A stretch of DNA of 64,000 nucleotides from Guadua angustifolia. Taxonomy: Eukaryota; Streptophyta; Magnoliopsida; Poales; Poaceae. Position numbers and translations under genes: made by a program. Numbering within the stretch: position 1 is the stretch's first letter; every line of letters begins with the position of its first letter. Of this stretch, positions 1 through 12,274 are shown in pieces. The stretch is from positions 63,646,376 to 63,710,375 of the forward strand of contig CM070510.1 in the NCBI GenBank assembly GCA_036346375.1, written 5' to 3'. The notes beneath the pieces were generated by a model. The model had not been told where the DNA came from. It saw only the letters and a list, made by a program, of their open reading frames with translations, and did not search any database.

Positions 1-143
1 TAAGTAAACTGTGATTTCGTCATCGACGTCATCTGCAACACACAGATCACTTTGACCAATTAGCAAATATACTACTATCACTTGCTTAAGTTAATTTGAC
101 AGTTCAAGACGAGGAACCCAAACGTACGCCACGTACCCTGGGC

Positions 144-150
144 TATATAA
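144..150 (+). promoter_or_regulatory. TATA box of peroxidase 1
   Basis: TATATAA lies 138 bp before the ATG at 288. This suggests a transcription start near 175-180 and a 5'UTR of roughly 110 bp. It is the only good TATA element in the upstream 287 bp. Confidence 0.6.
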
Positions 151-214
151 ACGCATGCAATCTAGCTCTAGTCTCCATCACTTTCAAACCACCTCGATCG
201 AACAAAGCCACTAT

Positions 215-236
215 AGCTAGCTAGCTAGCTAGCTAG
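215..236 (+). repeat. (AGCT)n microsatellite in the 5'UTR of peroxidase 1
   Basis: Five and a half AGCT units lie between the TATA box and the start codon. A tract of the same motif lies at the equivalent place before peroxidase 2 (36507-36525), which supports common origin of the two leaders. Confidence 0.85.
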
Positions 237-287
237 CCACACTTTTGGAAGAGCACGCAACAGTCTTCACTAAGCAAGCAGGAAGCA

Positions 288-1555
288 ATGGAGAAGCTTG
301 GATTGGCGTTCCTCGTCGCCGTCGCGTCCGTCGGGCTCCTCTCGCCGTTCGCCGCCGCGCAGCTGAGGACGGACTACTACGCCAGCATCTGCCCCAACCT
401 TGAGACTATTGTCCGGAACTCTGTCAGGCAGTCCATGGCCCAGTCCCCGATCTCCGCGCCCGCCGCGCTGAGGCTCTTCTTCCACGACTGCGCTGTCAGG
501 GTACGTATACATATCATCACCTAGTGATCAGATCGTCCTAAACGTGTGGGCCGGATGATCAGTAACCGGCATATATAATGAACACTTAAATTTTGCTGTG
601 CAGGGCTGTGATGCATCAATCATGACCATGAACTCGAACGGCGACGACGAGTGGCGGAACTCCGACAACCAGTCGCTGAAACGAGAGGGGTTTCAGACGA
701 TACTGAACGCCAAGGCTGCGGTGGACAACGACCCGCAGTGCCGGTTCAAGGTGTCCTGCGCAGACATACTGGCCCTCGCCGCAAGAGAATCTGTCACTCA
801 GGTAACTGGCTAAAAAACTCACCGATTTTTGCCCATGCATGACGGCTACAATTTTGAGCGTGAGATGACGTTAAACGCATGCAACTCTGCACATATATGG
901 ATATGGTTGCAGAGCGGAGGGCCGTACTACCAGGTGGAGCTGGGCAGGTTCGACGGGAGGGTCTCGACGAGGGACAGCGTCGTGCTGCCGCATGCAAACT
1001 TCAACCTCGACCAGCTCAACGTATCCTTCTCCGGCTTAGGCCTCTCCCAGACTGACATGATCGCGCTGTCAGGTGAAGCCGCCGATTTCCATAATCTCGC
1101 TTCGCTTGCACTCTGCATACTTTGCGTACGTTGCTTGGCCTTTGAATTTGCATGATCACTTGCGCGTCAATTCAGGCGGGCACACCATAGGAGCGGCAGA
1201 CTGCAGCTTCTTCCAGTACAGGATCGGCACCGACCAGACCATGGACCCGGCCTTCGCCGCGCAGCTGCGCAGTACCTGCAGCTCCAACCCGAACGGCTTC
1301 GCGTTCCTGGACAGCGTGACGCCGGTGGGCTTCGACAACGCCTTTTACACGAACCTGCAGGGCGGCAGGGGCCTCCTGGGCTCCGACCAGGTGCTGTACA
1401 CCGACCAGAGGTCGCGCGGCACAGTCAGCCTCTACGCCAGCAACCAGGGCGCGTTCTTCAACGACTTCATCGCCGCGATGACGAAGCTCGGGAGGGTCGG
1501 GGTCAAGACGGCGGCCAACGGCGAGATACGCCGCGACTGCCGGTTCCCGAATTAG
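288..1555 (+). CDS. Class III secretory peroxidase 1 (4 exons, 316 aa)
   Basis: Heme peroxidase (EC 1.11.1.7) of the plant secretory family, which oxidises phenolics with H2O2 in the cell wall or vacuole. Exons are 288-500, 604-801, 913-1072 and 1176-1555, all with GT-AG introns in phases 0, 0 and 1, the classical three-intron layout. Residues 1-24 form a signal peptide, and the mature protein would start at Gln25 as is usual. Distal Arg62 and His66 lie in the motif LRLFFHDC, GCDAS follows at 72, and proximal His193 lies in GGHTIG. Eight cysteines sit at the family positions (35, 68, 73 and so on). The length matches the family norm. One oddity is FHDCAVRGCD: the usual Phe after the Cys is Ala. 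The start was chosen because it is the first ATG after the TATA box and begins the signal peptide. Substrate and tissue cannot be told from sequence. Confidence 0.95.
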
Positions 1556-2295
1556 GCAACCTCGCCGGTTGATACCATGTACTACTACTGGTCCACGATG
1601 ACTGTGATTATAATAAGCTCGAGCATGCATGTCTATATGGCTTTGATTCATGGGCCGATGTCTGTAACTGACCGTGAGATGTATTGCTATATGGTTGTTT
1701 TGTTTGGATCCGAGTACGTACATGCCTTACACGTTATATTTCCTGGTTAAGGATTAATTCATCGTTGATTTCTTAGCTAATTTGCAACATCGATCCAGTT
1801 ATAAATTTGATTCAACCGTACCATGTGTCACTTTGTGGCCGTTAGGTGCTGCTCTAGTAAAGGTCGATGCGATACGGATCTCCGGGCTAGACAGGTTTGA
1901 CAACTCCCTGTGCTCGATCTTGTGCATCCTAGATTGAATTGCAGATCGATGTCTTGTGTGATTGATCTCCACTAAGTCAAGACTCCAACATAAAGCGTGT
2001 TGCCGCTCTATTGGCAAGGCAAAAGCAATCCTAACTGCATCAACATCAAAAGCACGATATATGCGTATGCGTGCATCAAATGCTCCGTCTACACCTGCAC
2101 TTACACTAATCTTTGAAAGACCACTATCATTAGTGCATAATGCATTATGCACATGAGCTCCACTGCCATGCTCTCTCCAAATTGGCCGAGTGGGAAGTAT
2201 TCGCTAGTTCTAGTTGCCACTTGCCACTGCACCAAGCGATGCATGCATCAAGCCGTATAGGTTATAGTTATGAGGGATTGCAACATTAATTGACT
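1556..2295. other. 3'UTR and spacer, no gene seen
   Basis: The first 150-200 bases are presumably the 3'UTR of peroxidase 1. The remainder shows no coding or transposon signature that I can recognise. Confidence 0.5.
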
Positions 2296-3108
2296 TGTGA
2301 TCCATGACAGGATAAAAATTGCCATTTGTCTTACCTTTGACCTGTTAGTTGAATATATTGGCCCATGGGGCAAGGTGCAGTGGATTCAAATCGATCCAGG
2401 CATTGAGGATGAAATTCCATGGAAGTTAACAACAGATGGAGCATACTCAACGCCCTCATCCTATCGATCCAGCACAATTTTTAGGACTAGTCCAAACCCC
2501 CTATCAAATTATGATCCAGCACAAGTTTTTTGCTTGGTCTATGCTGCAAGACAAAATATGGACAGCTTAGAGGTCGCAACTTCGAGGATGACCAAACCAG
2601 CAGTTTTGCCAAATGTGCAACAGAAACCTTGAAACCATAACACACCTCTTCAACGACCACTCAATAATCCAGCAAACGTGGACTGAAGTAGCTCAATGGC
2701 TCCACCTATCGAACAAACTGGGAGCCAACGATGGCAATTGAGGATTGGTGGCTCAAACGGGTGCACACCCCACCAAACTTCACAAAGGCCACAAGCACAC
2801 TGATCATCCTTATTTTCTAGCAATGGTGAAAAGAGAGGAATAGACGTGACTTCCAAAACTACATATCGACGTACGGTGAAATCCTAGCTCTCATCAAGGA
2901 TGAGGCCAAGCTTTGGGAGATGGCTGGAGTAAGACGATTAAAAGAGCTAACAGCAAGGGCAAACAACGTCGAGTAGAATCAGTGCTCAATCTCTCCTGTA
3001 AAGAGTGCCATCCTTTCCACCACAAGCGCAGCGTGTGTTACCTGTAAAACATCTGTAAATTGTTTCTATGCACTCCTAATATAAGCCCCTGCAATTGCCT
3101 TTTTTTTA
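2296..3108 (+). mobile_element. LINE fragment: RT zinc-binding region and 3' end
   Basis: On the + strand, broken frames read like the zf-RVT module at the end of plant LINE ORF2: a segment like DEIPWKLTTDGAYS near 2407, then FFAWSMLQDKIW near 2530, then a Cys/His cluster around 2610-2690 (C..C....H.......H type). Stops and frameshifts are frequent, so it is a pseudogene. The end near 3100 is followed by a short T tract rather than a clear poly-A. The same module occurs at 3619-3999 and 53898-54715. Confidence 0.65.
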
Positions 3109-3200
3109 AAGGGCTTAATTAATTAGTTAAGCAACAAGCAGTGCTTCAATGCATCACATTCTCCATATAAATTGTACAAATTTTAAAGCAAGCAGAAGGA

Positions 3201-4210
3201 TTTTTTTTAGATAAAGGAAACAATCCGGCCTCTTCGCTCAAGGAATATGGCCAACGATACAAACTCCAAAAAGTACTACGCAAATGACAAACGGTATTAC
3301 AACCAACAAAACACTGACCAACCAAACATCCTAAGGTGGTAAACAAGCACCAAAAGAAAACAACAGGAGGCCCTAGGCCTCAATTCTAAGACACAATCTC
3401 CACCCAAAATTAGCAAATAATTCAAATACTGTGGTCTCCAGCAGCTTGCATCCACTTAATGGCCTCCCCTTCTCTTCCTCTTTAGACAGCGGGGACTAGC
3501 TTCGGATCCAATACGTTCCCCTGAATATTACATGTGCAAATGAGTTAAAAGGACTTTTGTTGAAAATCAAATCGTTCCTATACAACCAAATAGACCAACA
3601 CATGGCTGCTGCACCTACTCAGATTTGGCCCTTAAGCTTAGAGTTAATACCCTTTAGCCAAGAGCCAAACATTATAGATGCATTGCGAGGAGGAAGAATT
3701 CTACAAGTGATGAAAATGGTGTTCCAAATAGATCTCGCCACATGGCAATCAAAAAATAAATGCTGAATTGATTCATTAGAATTACAAAAGCAACATTTAA
3801 TACTTCCTTGCCACCGTCTTTTAGCTAGATTATCTTTTGTTAGGATTACTCCAGACCATAAGTACCACAGAAAGATTTTGATTTTCAAAGGAATATTTAA
3901 CTTCCAAATGACACACTTCCTAGGAATGGTATTTTCTTGAATCAAGGCATTATACATGGAATGTACCGAAAAGATACCCGTTTTGTTAAGATTCCACATC
4001 TAAACTTGTCCATCTCCCGCGTTAAAGGTACTTTAGCAACTTTTGACACTAGTTCAAACCAAGTTGCCAAGTCGAAACCCACCAAAGATCTCCGAAAAGA
4101 GACGTTTAGCGGAACCGATTGTAAAACTTTTGCTACTGAGATATCTTTCTTTCTAACAATCCTATACAGATTAGGATACATCTCCATAAGAGGCTTGTTA
4201 CCGAAGGATA
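3201..4210 (-). mobile_element. LINE fragment, C-terminal ORF2 with poly-A tail
   Basis: On the - strand, two frames (4187-3942 and 3999-3619) joined by a frameshift near 3990 encode a LINE reverse-transcriptase zinc-binding domain. It contains FSVHSMYNAL, KIKIFLWYLW and CCFCNS...HLFFDC. Downstream remnants continue to an oligo-T on the + strand at 3201-3208, which is the poly-A tail of a 5'-truncated LINE. It is inactive because it lacks endonuclease and RT core. Confidence 0.75.
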
Positions 4211-4446
4211 ATTATCCTTTAGTCACTATCTATCTTTTATTTATGTTTTAATGTTTATATAATTTTAAAATAGTAATACAAAGAAGCACATCTAAGCAAT
4301 CTATTCCGGACTGATGACGCATTAACTAACCATCTCCATCGAGCACGTAACAGCACGATCAGCGTGATCGCGTTCAGGTGCGCGTACCACCCACGTCTTT
4401 ATCTTCTTTTAGGCCCCATTTGAAATGCGACAATTTCGTAAAAAAT

Positions 4447-4546
4447 CCATATACCGTATACTGTACTCCGCCAAATTTATGTGAGATTCATGCGTTCCAT
4501 ATACCGAATACTGTACTCTGCCAAATTTATGTGAGATTGATGCGTT
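4447..4546. repeat. 50-bp tandem repeat, two copies
   Basis: Units 4447-4496 and 4497-4546 differ at only a few bases. Each starts CCATATACCG and ends ATGCGTT. No coding content is seen. Confidence 0.85.
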
Positions 4547-5910
4547 TTGAACAGGTCCTGAATCGTGCTCCAATCTCCGCGACCATAAACCGCAGGGCAT
4601 GTTTCGCATTGATGTGTACGCTCGGCCCATTGAGATTGTGGGCTGCCTTCCCCCTAAAAAAGTTTGTGAGCTGCGGTATTGTTCATGTGTTACGACAGAT
4701 AGACAGGCTACAGGCACAAGTGCCCAACTATATAGCAAGGTCCAAGATATTCGCTATACCCCAGCGGAACATAGGTCACTGATTGCCTGATTTGGCTGGA
4801 ATAAAAGTCCGCTAGGTATCGAATTAAAAATGTGTCGATTATGGTAACTAATGGGTTTAAAATTGAAATAAGTTTGTTTCAAACGAAAACAGATTAATAA
4901 GGCTTGGCTCGATAGTGGCTCGTTAGCTCGAACTTAACATAACTATTTAAATGATAAATAAAATAATCTTTTGTCGAATTATGTCAATTTCAAAATGAAC
5001 TCAACAATAGTTCGTTTAGCTCTACCACTAACCACCTATTTGTTTTTTTTAAAAAAAAAAGAAACAAGATTCGCCACCATTCCTCAAACAGTAATTTCGA
5101 TAACAATAATCCAAATCCAAAATGGATCATTAGTTTCGCATTTTTAATTAAGTGGATATGCCTGAGCTGTCCATATCTTGCCTGAATGCGAGAGAAAAGA
5201 CGTTTTTCTAGGTAAAAAGGCATGCAGGGAAAGCAGGAGAAGGAACATATGCCACTGAACCGATCGGGTTGCCAACTTGCGATGGCAAGGGATCAAGCCG
5301 CACTACTGTCGCCAGAGACATGACGGAGAGACCACGCTGACAAAAATAACGAACTAAAAGCACGCGCCCTTGATTCTGTCACATGTACAGTGGTGTGGTA
5401 CATATAATTATTTATAATGATGTCTCGTCCAATTAACAGATTATCTATACAGTGGCACATAAACTAGAAAGTTGTCTATAAGATCGTTTGTTAAATAGTA
5501 GACCGTAGTTTTCTCTCATTCACATCATCTGAAATCCTACATAGTATAATCTTATAGATAGCTGATATATACCATTGTATGTACCGTAAACCAACACGGG
5601 AAGTGCAACTGCAAGTGCACAAACTTAAACCTATGCGGTCTTGTATGGCCAAGTGCAGCCTCTGTGGTGGCTACGTTCGTTAGATTTTGCACCACCATGA
5701 CACACGCACACCTGGCTGGCAAGCGCGGGACATTCCAAACGCAGATTGACTAGCGTAGAGACCGCTAGGCAGGCACGCCCATGGGTGCCGCCGGGCCGAG
5801 CAGCTAGCGAGCGCATGTACGCGCCCGCGTGCGGCGGCAGCGGGTTCCCGGCGCAGACAGGGGCGCGTGCGAGAAGCTGGGTGCACGTCCGGATTTCTCG
5901 TGTGTCGATC
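4547..5910. other. Spacer, no gene seen
   Basis: AT-rich non-coding DNA, with GC-rich sequence from about 5690. Open frames here have no family signature or plausible splice context. Confidence 0.5.
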
Positions 5911-5915
5911 GTGTC

Positions 5916-6076
5916 TGTTAGACTATTGTAATTATAGTATGAATAATTATAATAGTCAGCCTTTGATTTTAGGCATGTACGCCTGTGCGGTTGGCTTAGA
6001 GCCACCCCGGCCTCCATATGTATACCTGCACATTGTCATGGAATAGATTGATTTTATTCCCACAATTACACTTTCA
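5916..6076 (+). repeat. 5' LTR of the Copia element
   Basis: 161 bp, TGTTAGACTA to ACTTTCA. It is nearly identical to 10822-10978 apart from small indels near its middle. Confidence 0.95.
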
Positions 6077-6088
6077 TGGTATCAGAGC
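6077..6088 (+). other. Copia primer-binding site (initiator tRNA-Met)
   Basis: TGGTATCAGAGC starts directly after the LTR. This is the standard Copia primer site complementary to the 3' end of initiator tRNA-Met. Confidence 0.9.
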
Positions 6089-6340
6089 GGTTCCGATCCG
6101 CTACACTTCCGCAACCCGAGACCGCGCCGTCGCCGATCCGATCGCCGCTCTTGCAGACCTCGTCGCCTGGAGCGCCGCTGATCTCATCGCCCGCGCCGTC
6201 TGTTCGATCGCCCGCCCGTCGCTTTATTCCGCCGGACGCCGATGTTGATCCCTGACCGATCGTCGCCCGTCGCTCCTCTAGGCGGGCGCTGTCGCGATCG
6301 CGACTCGAGACCGGCCGCCAAACCATCGCGTCTCCTCCCG

Positions 6341-7161
6341 ATGGCGGTCGACGACGACGCTGCGCTGCGCCGCTAAAGGCAGCGGAGGAACGGCTCGCGG
6401 CTGAGGCCGCAGCCCGCCGCGCCGAGGAAGCCCGCCTCCGTGCTGCCGCTCTGGACGAGTATGAGCGCGCCCATGAGGCCCTCTGGGCGCAGGCCACTGC
6501 CGTCGTCAACGTGAAGGCGCTCATCCCTGTCATTCTCGATCAGGCGACGAACACCTACACCAAGTGGCGCGGCATGTTCCTCACCGTCCTCGGCAAATAT
6601 GCCCTGACTCGTCACGTCCTTGAGGACGAAGGTTTCCCGTCGCGCCCGGCATGGGTTCAAGCCGATTGCTGCGTCCTGACATGGATCTACAGCACCGTCT
6701 CCAGCGACCTGCAGCAATCTCTGATGATGCGGCAGGGCCCTGCTCGCGGGGCGTGGTGCTACCTCGAGGACGAGTTCCTCGGCCAAAAGGAGTCCCGGCG
6801 CTTCGCCGAGACAAAATTCCGCAACTTCCGCCAAGAGTCACGAGCATCACCGACTCGCCGCCATTTCGAGTCGATGGCGGCTTCCTTGCCGAAGTTCGGC
6901 GATCCCATCGGCGATCGGCAGATGGTGCTCACGCTCGCCAGCGGCCTCGGCGGCAAGTTCCGCCACATGGTGTCCATCCTCAAGATGCACGAGCCGTTTC
7001 CACGTTCGCGGAGGCACGAACGCTTTGTTGTTGGAGGAGCTGAAATCGACGACGTCCTCCGTCCCGCCATCCGCTTTTCGTCGGCCGCAACGCCGCTGAC
7101 TCGCGACTCCGGGCCCAGTACCTCCACGCCCGGGCGCCTCCCAAGACGCTTCGACGCTTAA
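6341..7161 (+). pseudogene. Copia gag remnant
   Basis: An ATG at 6341 opens a frame that hits a stop at 6374. The Gag-like coding continues one frame over, with an Ala/Glu/Arg-rich helical start, then KALIPVILD, YTKWRGMFL and YLEDEFLGQKESR, typical of the UBN2-type Gag of grass Copia elements, ending at 7161. I see no CCHC zinc knuckle in the proline/glycine-rich linker that follows. The role would be particle formation, but frameshifts disable it. Confidence 0.75.
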
Positions 7162-7255
7162 CGGCTAACGCACCGGCCGTCGTCGCGGCCGCGGTGGACG
7201 ATCAGCGCCCCCTGGTGGCGCCCCTCCGGCTGGACAGGGAGGTGCACCCCCCGGC

Positions 7256-9062
7256 ATGCATCCGTCCTTCGCGCACCCATGGGCTGGGACTGTACGGCTG
7301 TGGCCATATGACCAGTCCGGGCGCCCACCACCGCCACCAGCGTTCAGCGCCGTTCCACAGTACAGCGGTTTCGGCGTCAGCAGCTTCGGCGGCGCACCCA
7401 GCGCCTATGGCGGCTTCTACGGCGCTTCCCCCCCTCCGTACGGCACGCACTACGGGGGAGCTGCACCCTCAGGTTTCCAGGCGCCCACACCGGCGTACCA
7501 AGCGGCGCCCTGGAACCCCACTCATGGTGGTGCATGGCATCAGGACGCCCTTGCACACTCTTTCAACACCATGACGCTCAACTCGCCGAACGCTTCTTCC
7601 GAGTGGTACGCCGACTCCGGTGCAGGATCGCACATGACCTCGGACGCTGGTAACCTCTCCACGATTTCCTCGCCCACTTCATTCACTCCTTCATCTATCA
7701 TTGTGGGAAACGGTGCCTTGCTTCCTGTCACAGCCACTGGATCACATACTTTTTCTTTACCGCATCGCAATTTAGTTCTCAATAATGTGCTGGTGTCTCC
7801 CAACATTATTAAGAATTTAATTTCTATTCGTCGTTTTACCACCGACAATAATTGCTCCATTGAGTTTGATCCATTTGGCCTTTCTGTGAAGGATTTGCAA
7901 ACCAGGAACGTGATCGCCAGGTGCAATAGCTCCGGTGACCTCTACCCGTTCTTTGCACCCTCCACCAGCACCTCTGCGTTCCTCGCTGCACCCACCTCCC
8001 TTTGGCATCGCCGTCTCGGTCATCTTGGGCGTCAAGCTTTGTCCAAACTTATTAACTCCAGTGTCATTTCCTGTAATAAAGATGATGTCAACCACATATG
8101 TCATGCGTGCCAACTTGGTCGTCATGCACGTTTGCCGTTCAGTTCATCTAGCTCTCGAGCTTCTCATAATTTTGATTTAATACACTGTGATTTATGGACC
8201 TCCCCAATTGTTAGTGTGTCGGGCTATAAATATTATTTGGTCATTCTTGATGATTGCTCCCACTACATTTGGACGTTTCCGCTTCGCCTAAAATCCGAGA
8301 CTTTTTTCCACCCTTGCAAATTTTTTCACTTATATTCGCACCCAATTCGGCACCACCATCAAGAGCGTCCAGTGCGACAATGGCCGTGAATTTGATAATT
8401 CCCAGGCCCGCACGTTCTTTCTCTCCCACGGCATTGCCTTACGCATGTCGTGCCCCTACACTTCTCAGCAAAATGGGAAAGCAGAACGTTCTCTTCGCAC
8501 CATAAATGACATTCTGCGTTCTCTTTTGTTTCAGGCAAGTCTCCCTCCGGCTTATTGGGTTGAAGCCCTTCACACTGCGACATATCTTGTGAATCGGCTC
8601 CCCACTAAAACCCTTGCCTTCTCCACACCATATAGTGCCCTCTTTTCCTCCCAACCCTCCTATGATCATCTTAAAGTTTTTGGGTGTGCCTGTTATCCTA
8701 ACATGTCCTCCACAGCACCTCACAAACTTGCCCCTCGCTCCTCCTTATGTGTTTTTCTCGGCTATTCCTCGGAACACAAAGGCTATCGGTGTCTCGAGCT
8801 CGAGTCGAACCGCATTCTTATTTCTCGACATGTCATTTTTGACGAGTCCTTCTTCCCTTTCGCCGACATATCTACCACTCCCATGGCATCCTCCGCCTTG
8901 GATTTTCTCCTTGATGACCATGATCTAGCCGCTCCTATTCCTGGAGCAAGACTTGTGCATGCAGGTACACCTCCCGTCGTCCATGGGCGTGTAGAGGCAC
9001 CCACGCCCTCTACCGGGACCTCCGCCACGTCGACCGGTCCGTTGCCTGCAGCATCTGCGTGA
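7256..9062 (+). pseudogene. Copia protease and integrase remnant
   Basis: The frame at 7256-8389 carries the aspartic protease motif WYADSGAGSHMT (near 7600), then the GAG-pre-integrase module LWHRRLGHLG with CHACQLGRH, then the integrase start FDLIHCDLW and YYLVILDD. A one-base shift in a T run near 8305 moves integrase to another frame, which continues with SVQCDNGREF and QQNGKAERS to a TGA at 9060-9062. The frame past this TGA continues into RT, so it is a nonsense mutation rather than the natural end. Confidence 0.85.
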
Positions 9063-10800
9063 CAGCCGCTCTTGGCGCCCGCCCGCCCGCCCGACCGCAT
9101 CACCGGTGTTGCCCGTGCATCTGACAAAGCCGTTGCCGATAGCACCGCTGCCACGGTCGTGACGGCCGACACTCGCCCGGTCTCCATCACCCCTGTCGCC
9201 AATGCGCATCCCATGCGCACTCGCGGCAAAACCGGCATTGCACAGCCCGTGGATCGCCTCAACCTCCACGCTGTGCCTATGTCGCCACTGCCTCGCTCCG
9301 TTCGTGATGCATTGTCAGACCCCAATTGGCGCTCCGCTATGCAAGCTGAGTATGATGCTCTACTCGCCAATGACACCTGGAGTTTAGTAGCACGGCCTCC
9401 TGGGGTCAATGTGGTAACTGGCAAGTGGATTTTTCGACACAAACTGCTCGCAGATGGGTCTCTTGATCGCTACAAGGCTCGCTGGGTCCTCCGTGGGTTT
9501 ACCCAGCGCCCCGGTGTGGATTATGATGAGACTTTCAGTCCGGTTGTCAAGCCTGCGACAGTTCGCGTTGTTCTCTCTTTGGCTCTCTCTCAGGACTGGC
9601 CTATTCATCAGCTAGATGTGAAGAATGCATTCTTACATGGCACCCTCACCGAGACAGTGTACTGCGTACAGCCCTCTGGTTTTGTGGATTCCTCTCGTCC
9701 GGATCTTGTCTGTCGGCTCAACAAATCTCTATATGGCTTGAAGCAGGCTCCTCGTGCTTGGCATCACAGGTTCGTCTCCCATCTTTTTTCCCTTGGATTT
9801 GTTGAAACCAAGTCAGATAGTTCACTGTTCATCTATCGCCGAGGGTCAGACACTGCCTATTTGCTGCTGTATGTGGATGATATTGTTCTCACTGCCTCCT
9901 CGGCCAAGTTTCTTCAGCATGTGATTGGGGCTCTCCAGCGTGAGTTTCCTATGACGGACATGGGCCAGCTTCACCATTTTTTGGGCATTTCTGTGACACG
10001 CTCTGCCAATGGTCTGTTTCTCTCTCAACGACAGTACACTCAGGATATTTTGGAGCGCGCCGGGATGAGCGCGTGCAAGCCGTGCAGCACACCTGTTGAT
10101 CTCCACTCCAAATTATCTGCAGATGGACCTCCCGTTGATGGCGCTTACTCAAGACTGCGCGACTGGCGGTGCTCTACAGTATTTGACTTTCACCCGTCCG
10201 GACATTGCCTTTGCTGTTCAGCAGATTTGCCTCTATATGCATGATCCTCGAGAGCCCCACCTCGCGGCTCTCAAGCGCATCTTGCGCTACCTGCAGGGCA
10301 CTATGTCCCTTGGACTGACTATGCGCCGGTCTTCCCCTACGGAGCTCGTTGTCTACACGGATGCCGACTGGGCTGGATGTCCCGACACTCGCCGGTCGAC
10401 CGCCACGCCGCAGTGATGTTCCTCGGGACAACTCGGTGTCGTGGTCCTCAGCGCCAAAGACACGGTTTTCGGTCGGCCGAGGTCGAATACCGTCTTTGTG
10501 GCAAATGGTGTTCTTGGCTACTTGGTTACGTCGGTTACTCCTTGAGCTTGACACCAGCCTCGCCGTGCCACCCTAGTCTCTTGTGACAACGTCGATCTTT
10601 GTATATCTCTCCGGCAATCAAAGGCAAAGATCATCGTGACGAAGCATGTTGAGATCGATCTTCATTTTGTTCGAGAGAAGGTCGCCCTCGGTCACGCTTC
10701 GGGTTCTTCATGTTCCTCGACATCACAAGACGCCGACGTCTTCACCAAGGGCCTACCCACCTCGTTGTTCCAGAGTTTTGGTCGGCTGACCGTTAGCGAT
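9063..10800 (+). pseudogene. Copia reverse transcriptase and RNase H remnant
   Basis: RVT_2 domain: AMQAEYDALLAN, NVVTGKWIFRHK, YKARWVLRGF, QLDVKNAFLHG, SLYGLKQAPRAW and the catalytic YVDD near 9870. The frame breaks near 10160, and RNase H starts in another frame at about 10170 (RPDIAFAVQQ, VVYTDADWAG). After 10416 the rest of RNase H, up to VFTKGLPT near 10740, is scattered over frames. RT itself is long and almost clean, so decay is recent relative to many neighbours. Confidence 0.85.
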
Positions 10801-10821
10801 GCTCCCGATTAGGCTGGGGAG

Positions 10822-10978
10822 TGTTAGACTATTGTAATTATAGTATGAATAATTATAATAGTCAGCCCTTGATTTTAGGCATATGCGCTGTGCGGTTGGC
10901 TTAGAGCCACCGGCCTCCATATGTATACCGCACATTGTCATGGAATAGATTGATTTTATTCCCACAATTACACTTTCA
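10822..10978 (+). repeat. 3' LTR of the Copia element
   Basis: 157 bp, preceded by the purine tract AGGCTGGGGAG and followed by the GTGTC target duplication at 10979-10983. Confidence 0.95.
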
Positions 10979-10983
10979 GTGTC

Positions 10984-12270
10984 AAGGACCAGCCAGCCCA
11001 TCCTTGGCTCGGCGCACGCACGCATGCTCTCGCTACGGAATTACTATACGCAGATCGACGGTTTCTGCCTTCCAGTCCATTCTGCTGAAGCCTGTATGTA
11101 TTTAGTCGCGCATTTTTTCTGTTCTTTTTTTATTCTCTCACGAATGTACCGTAGCAGATGGTTGACTATATATACTCTCTTGTTGAGCTCCGGTACCGTG
11201 GCAGTGGCAGTGACCTATAAGCTCGGTAAGATGCGGTACCATGACATTCGATCTCGACAAGAGGGGTAATAATGGTACTCGAGTTCGGTAAAGATATGCA
11301 TGTAGTATCTATACACTTGTTGTGTCAGGGAAACACGGTAGATGACATATATTATTTACTGTGCAATTGAGATGAATAACTAGATTTATGATTTTGTTTA
11401 GAAAAAAAAAAGAGCACAGGTACCAAACAAGCCAAAGCGGCATCACCGTGATCATATCGAACACGTGATATGTCAAGCCATAGCCCTTTCAAAAAAAATA
11501 TGTCAAGCCATCAACTCATCTCCACGGAACATTAGAGGGCTCGTGACTTCGGCTCGTGACGACGTCGAGCAAGAGCGAGTATATTTGTTAACTAACATCC
11601 ATATTGCACGCCACACGATTTTCCTCCTAGGACTACAGGATAGGTACGTAGGCGGGTACGTAGTTGTTTCCAAAGGGGGCTAGCTGAGCTCTGCTCTACC
11701 GAGTCCACAGCACCTCGCCTGTGAACTCTGTCCTGAACGTGAATATGCTTGGTCATGCACAGCAAACACTGTGCATGCAGCAAACCAAACAGGAAAGGCA
11801 GTGGATGTGCGCTGCATCCGCGTGCGCGCCGCCTCAAGCGGCCAAAGCGGCAGTTGGGCCGTCGCTTTCCAGTTTAATACAATCCGCATTGCTAAGCTAG
11901 TTCTCCGTCCCCATGGCACAGCTTGTGAGTGCCCTTTGTCCATGAGGCAACCCGCAGCCTCGTCCAGCTGTAGCCGTGCATGCTCGCTCCCATAACACAA
12001 CCCATGCTAGCCTGGCATTCGGCGCACAAAGGTTTCCGTAGATATTTTTCAAATAATACACGAAATAATAAAAATCACAAGAATGATAAGCCGAAAAAAA
12101 TAATAGAAGAAGGCCACTATCACCGTTCTGTCGCTATTCAGTATGGTCGGCACTACCGCCTGTAGAGGTGCGGTATTGCCTCTTTGGTCGGTAGTACTGG
12201 CACTAGGCCCAATAGTCTTTTTACAGAATGGGTGCTTTTTAGGGTTTAGCCCAGCCCACTACTGGCCCCA
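10984..12270. other. Spacer, no gene seen
   Basis: Non-coding sequence. From about 12130 it shows short GGTAGTG/CGGTATTG-like motifs related to the tandem repeat that follows. Confidence 0.45.
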
Positions 12271-12274
12271 CATG

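Larger units (their letters stand above)
5916..10978 (+). mobile_element. Complete Ty1/Copia retrotransposon, coding-inactive
   Basis: The 5.06-kb element is bounded by short LTRs (5916-6076 and 10822-10978) and flanked by a perfect 5-bp target duplication GTGTC (5911-5915 and 10979-10983). A tRNA-Met primer site follows the 5' LTR. Domain order is Gag, protease, integrase, RT, RNase H, which defines Copia. Frameshifts in gag, integrase, RT-RNase H and RNase H plus an in-frame TGA at 9060-9062 show that it can no longer make its own polyprotein. The LTRs differ by a handful of substitutions and small indels, so the insertion is not recent. Confidence 0.95.

Noticed and set aside
270..512. Open frame antisense to peroxidase 1 exon 1
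   Set aside because: It mirrors GC-rich codon bias of the real exon and has no signature. The same holds for antisense frames in peroxidase 2 and the gypsy gag.
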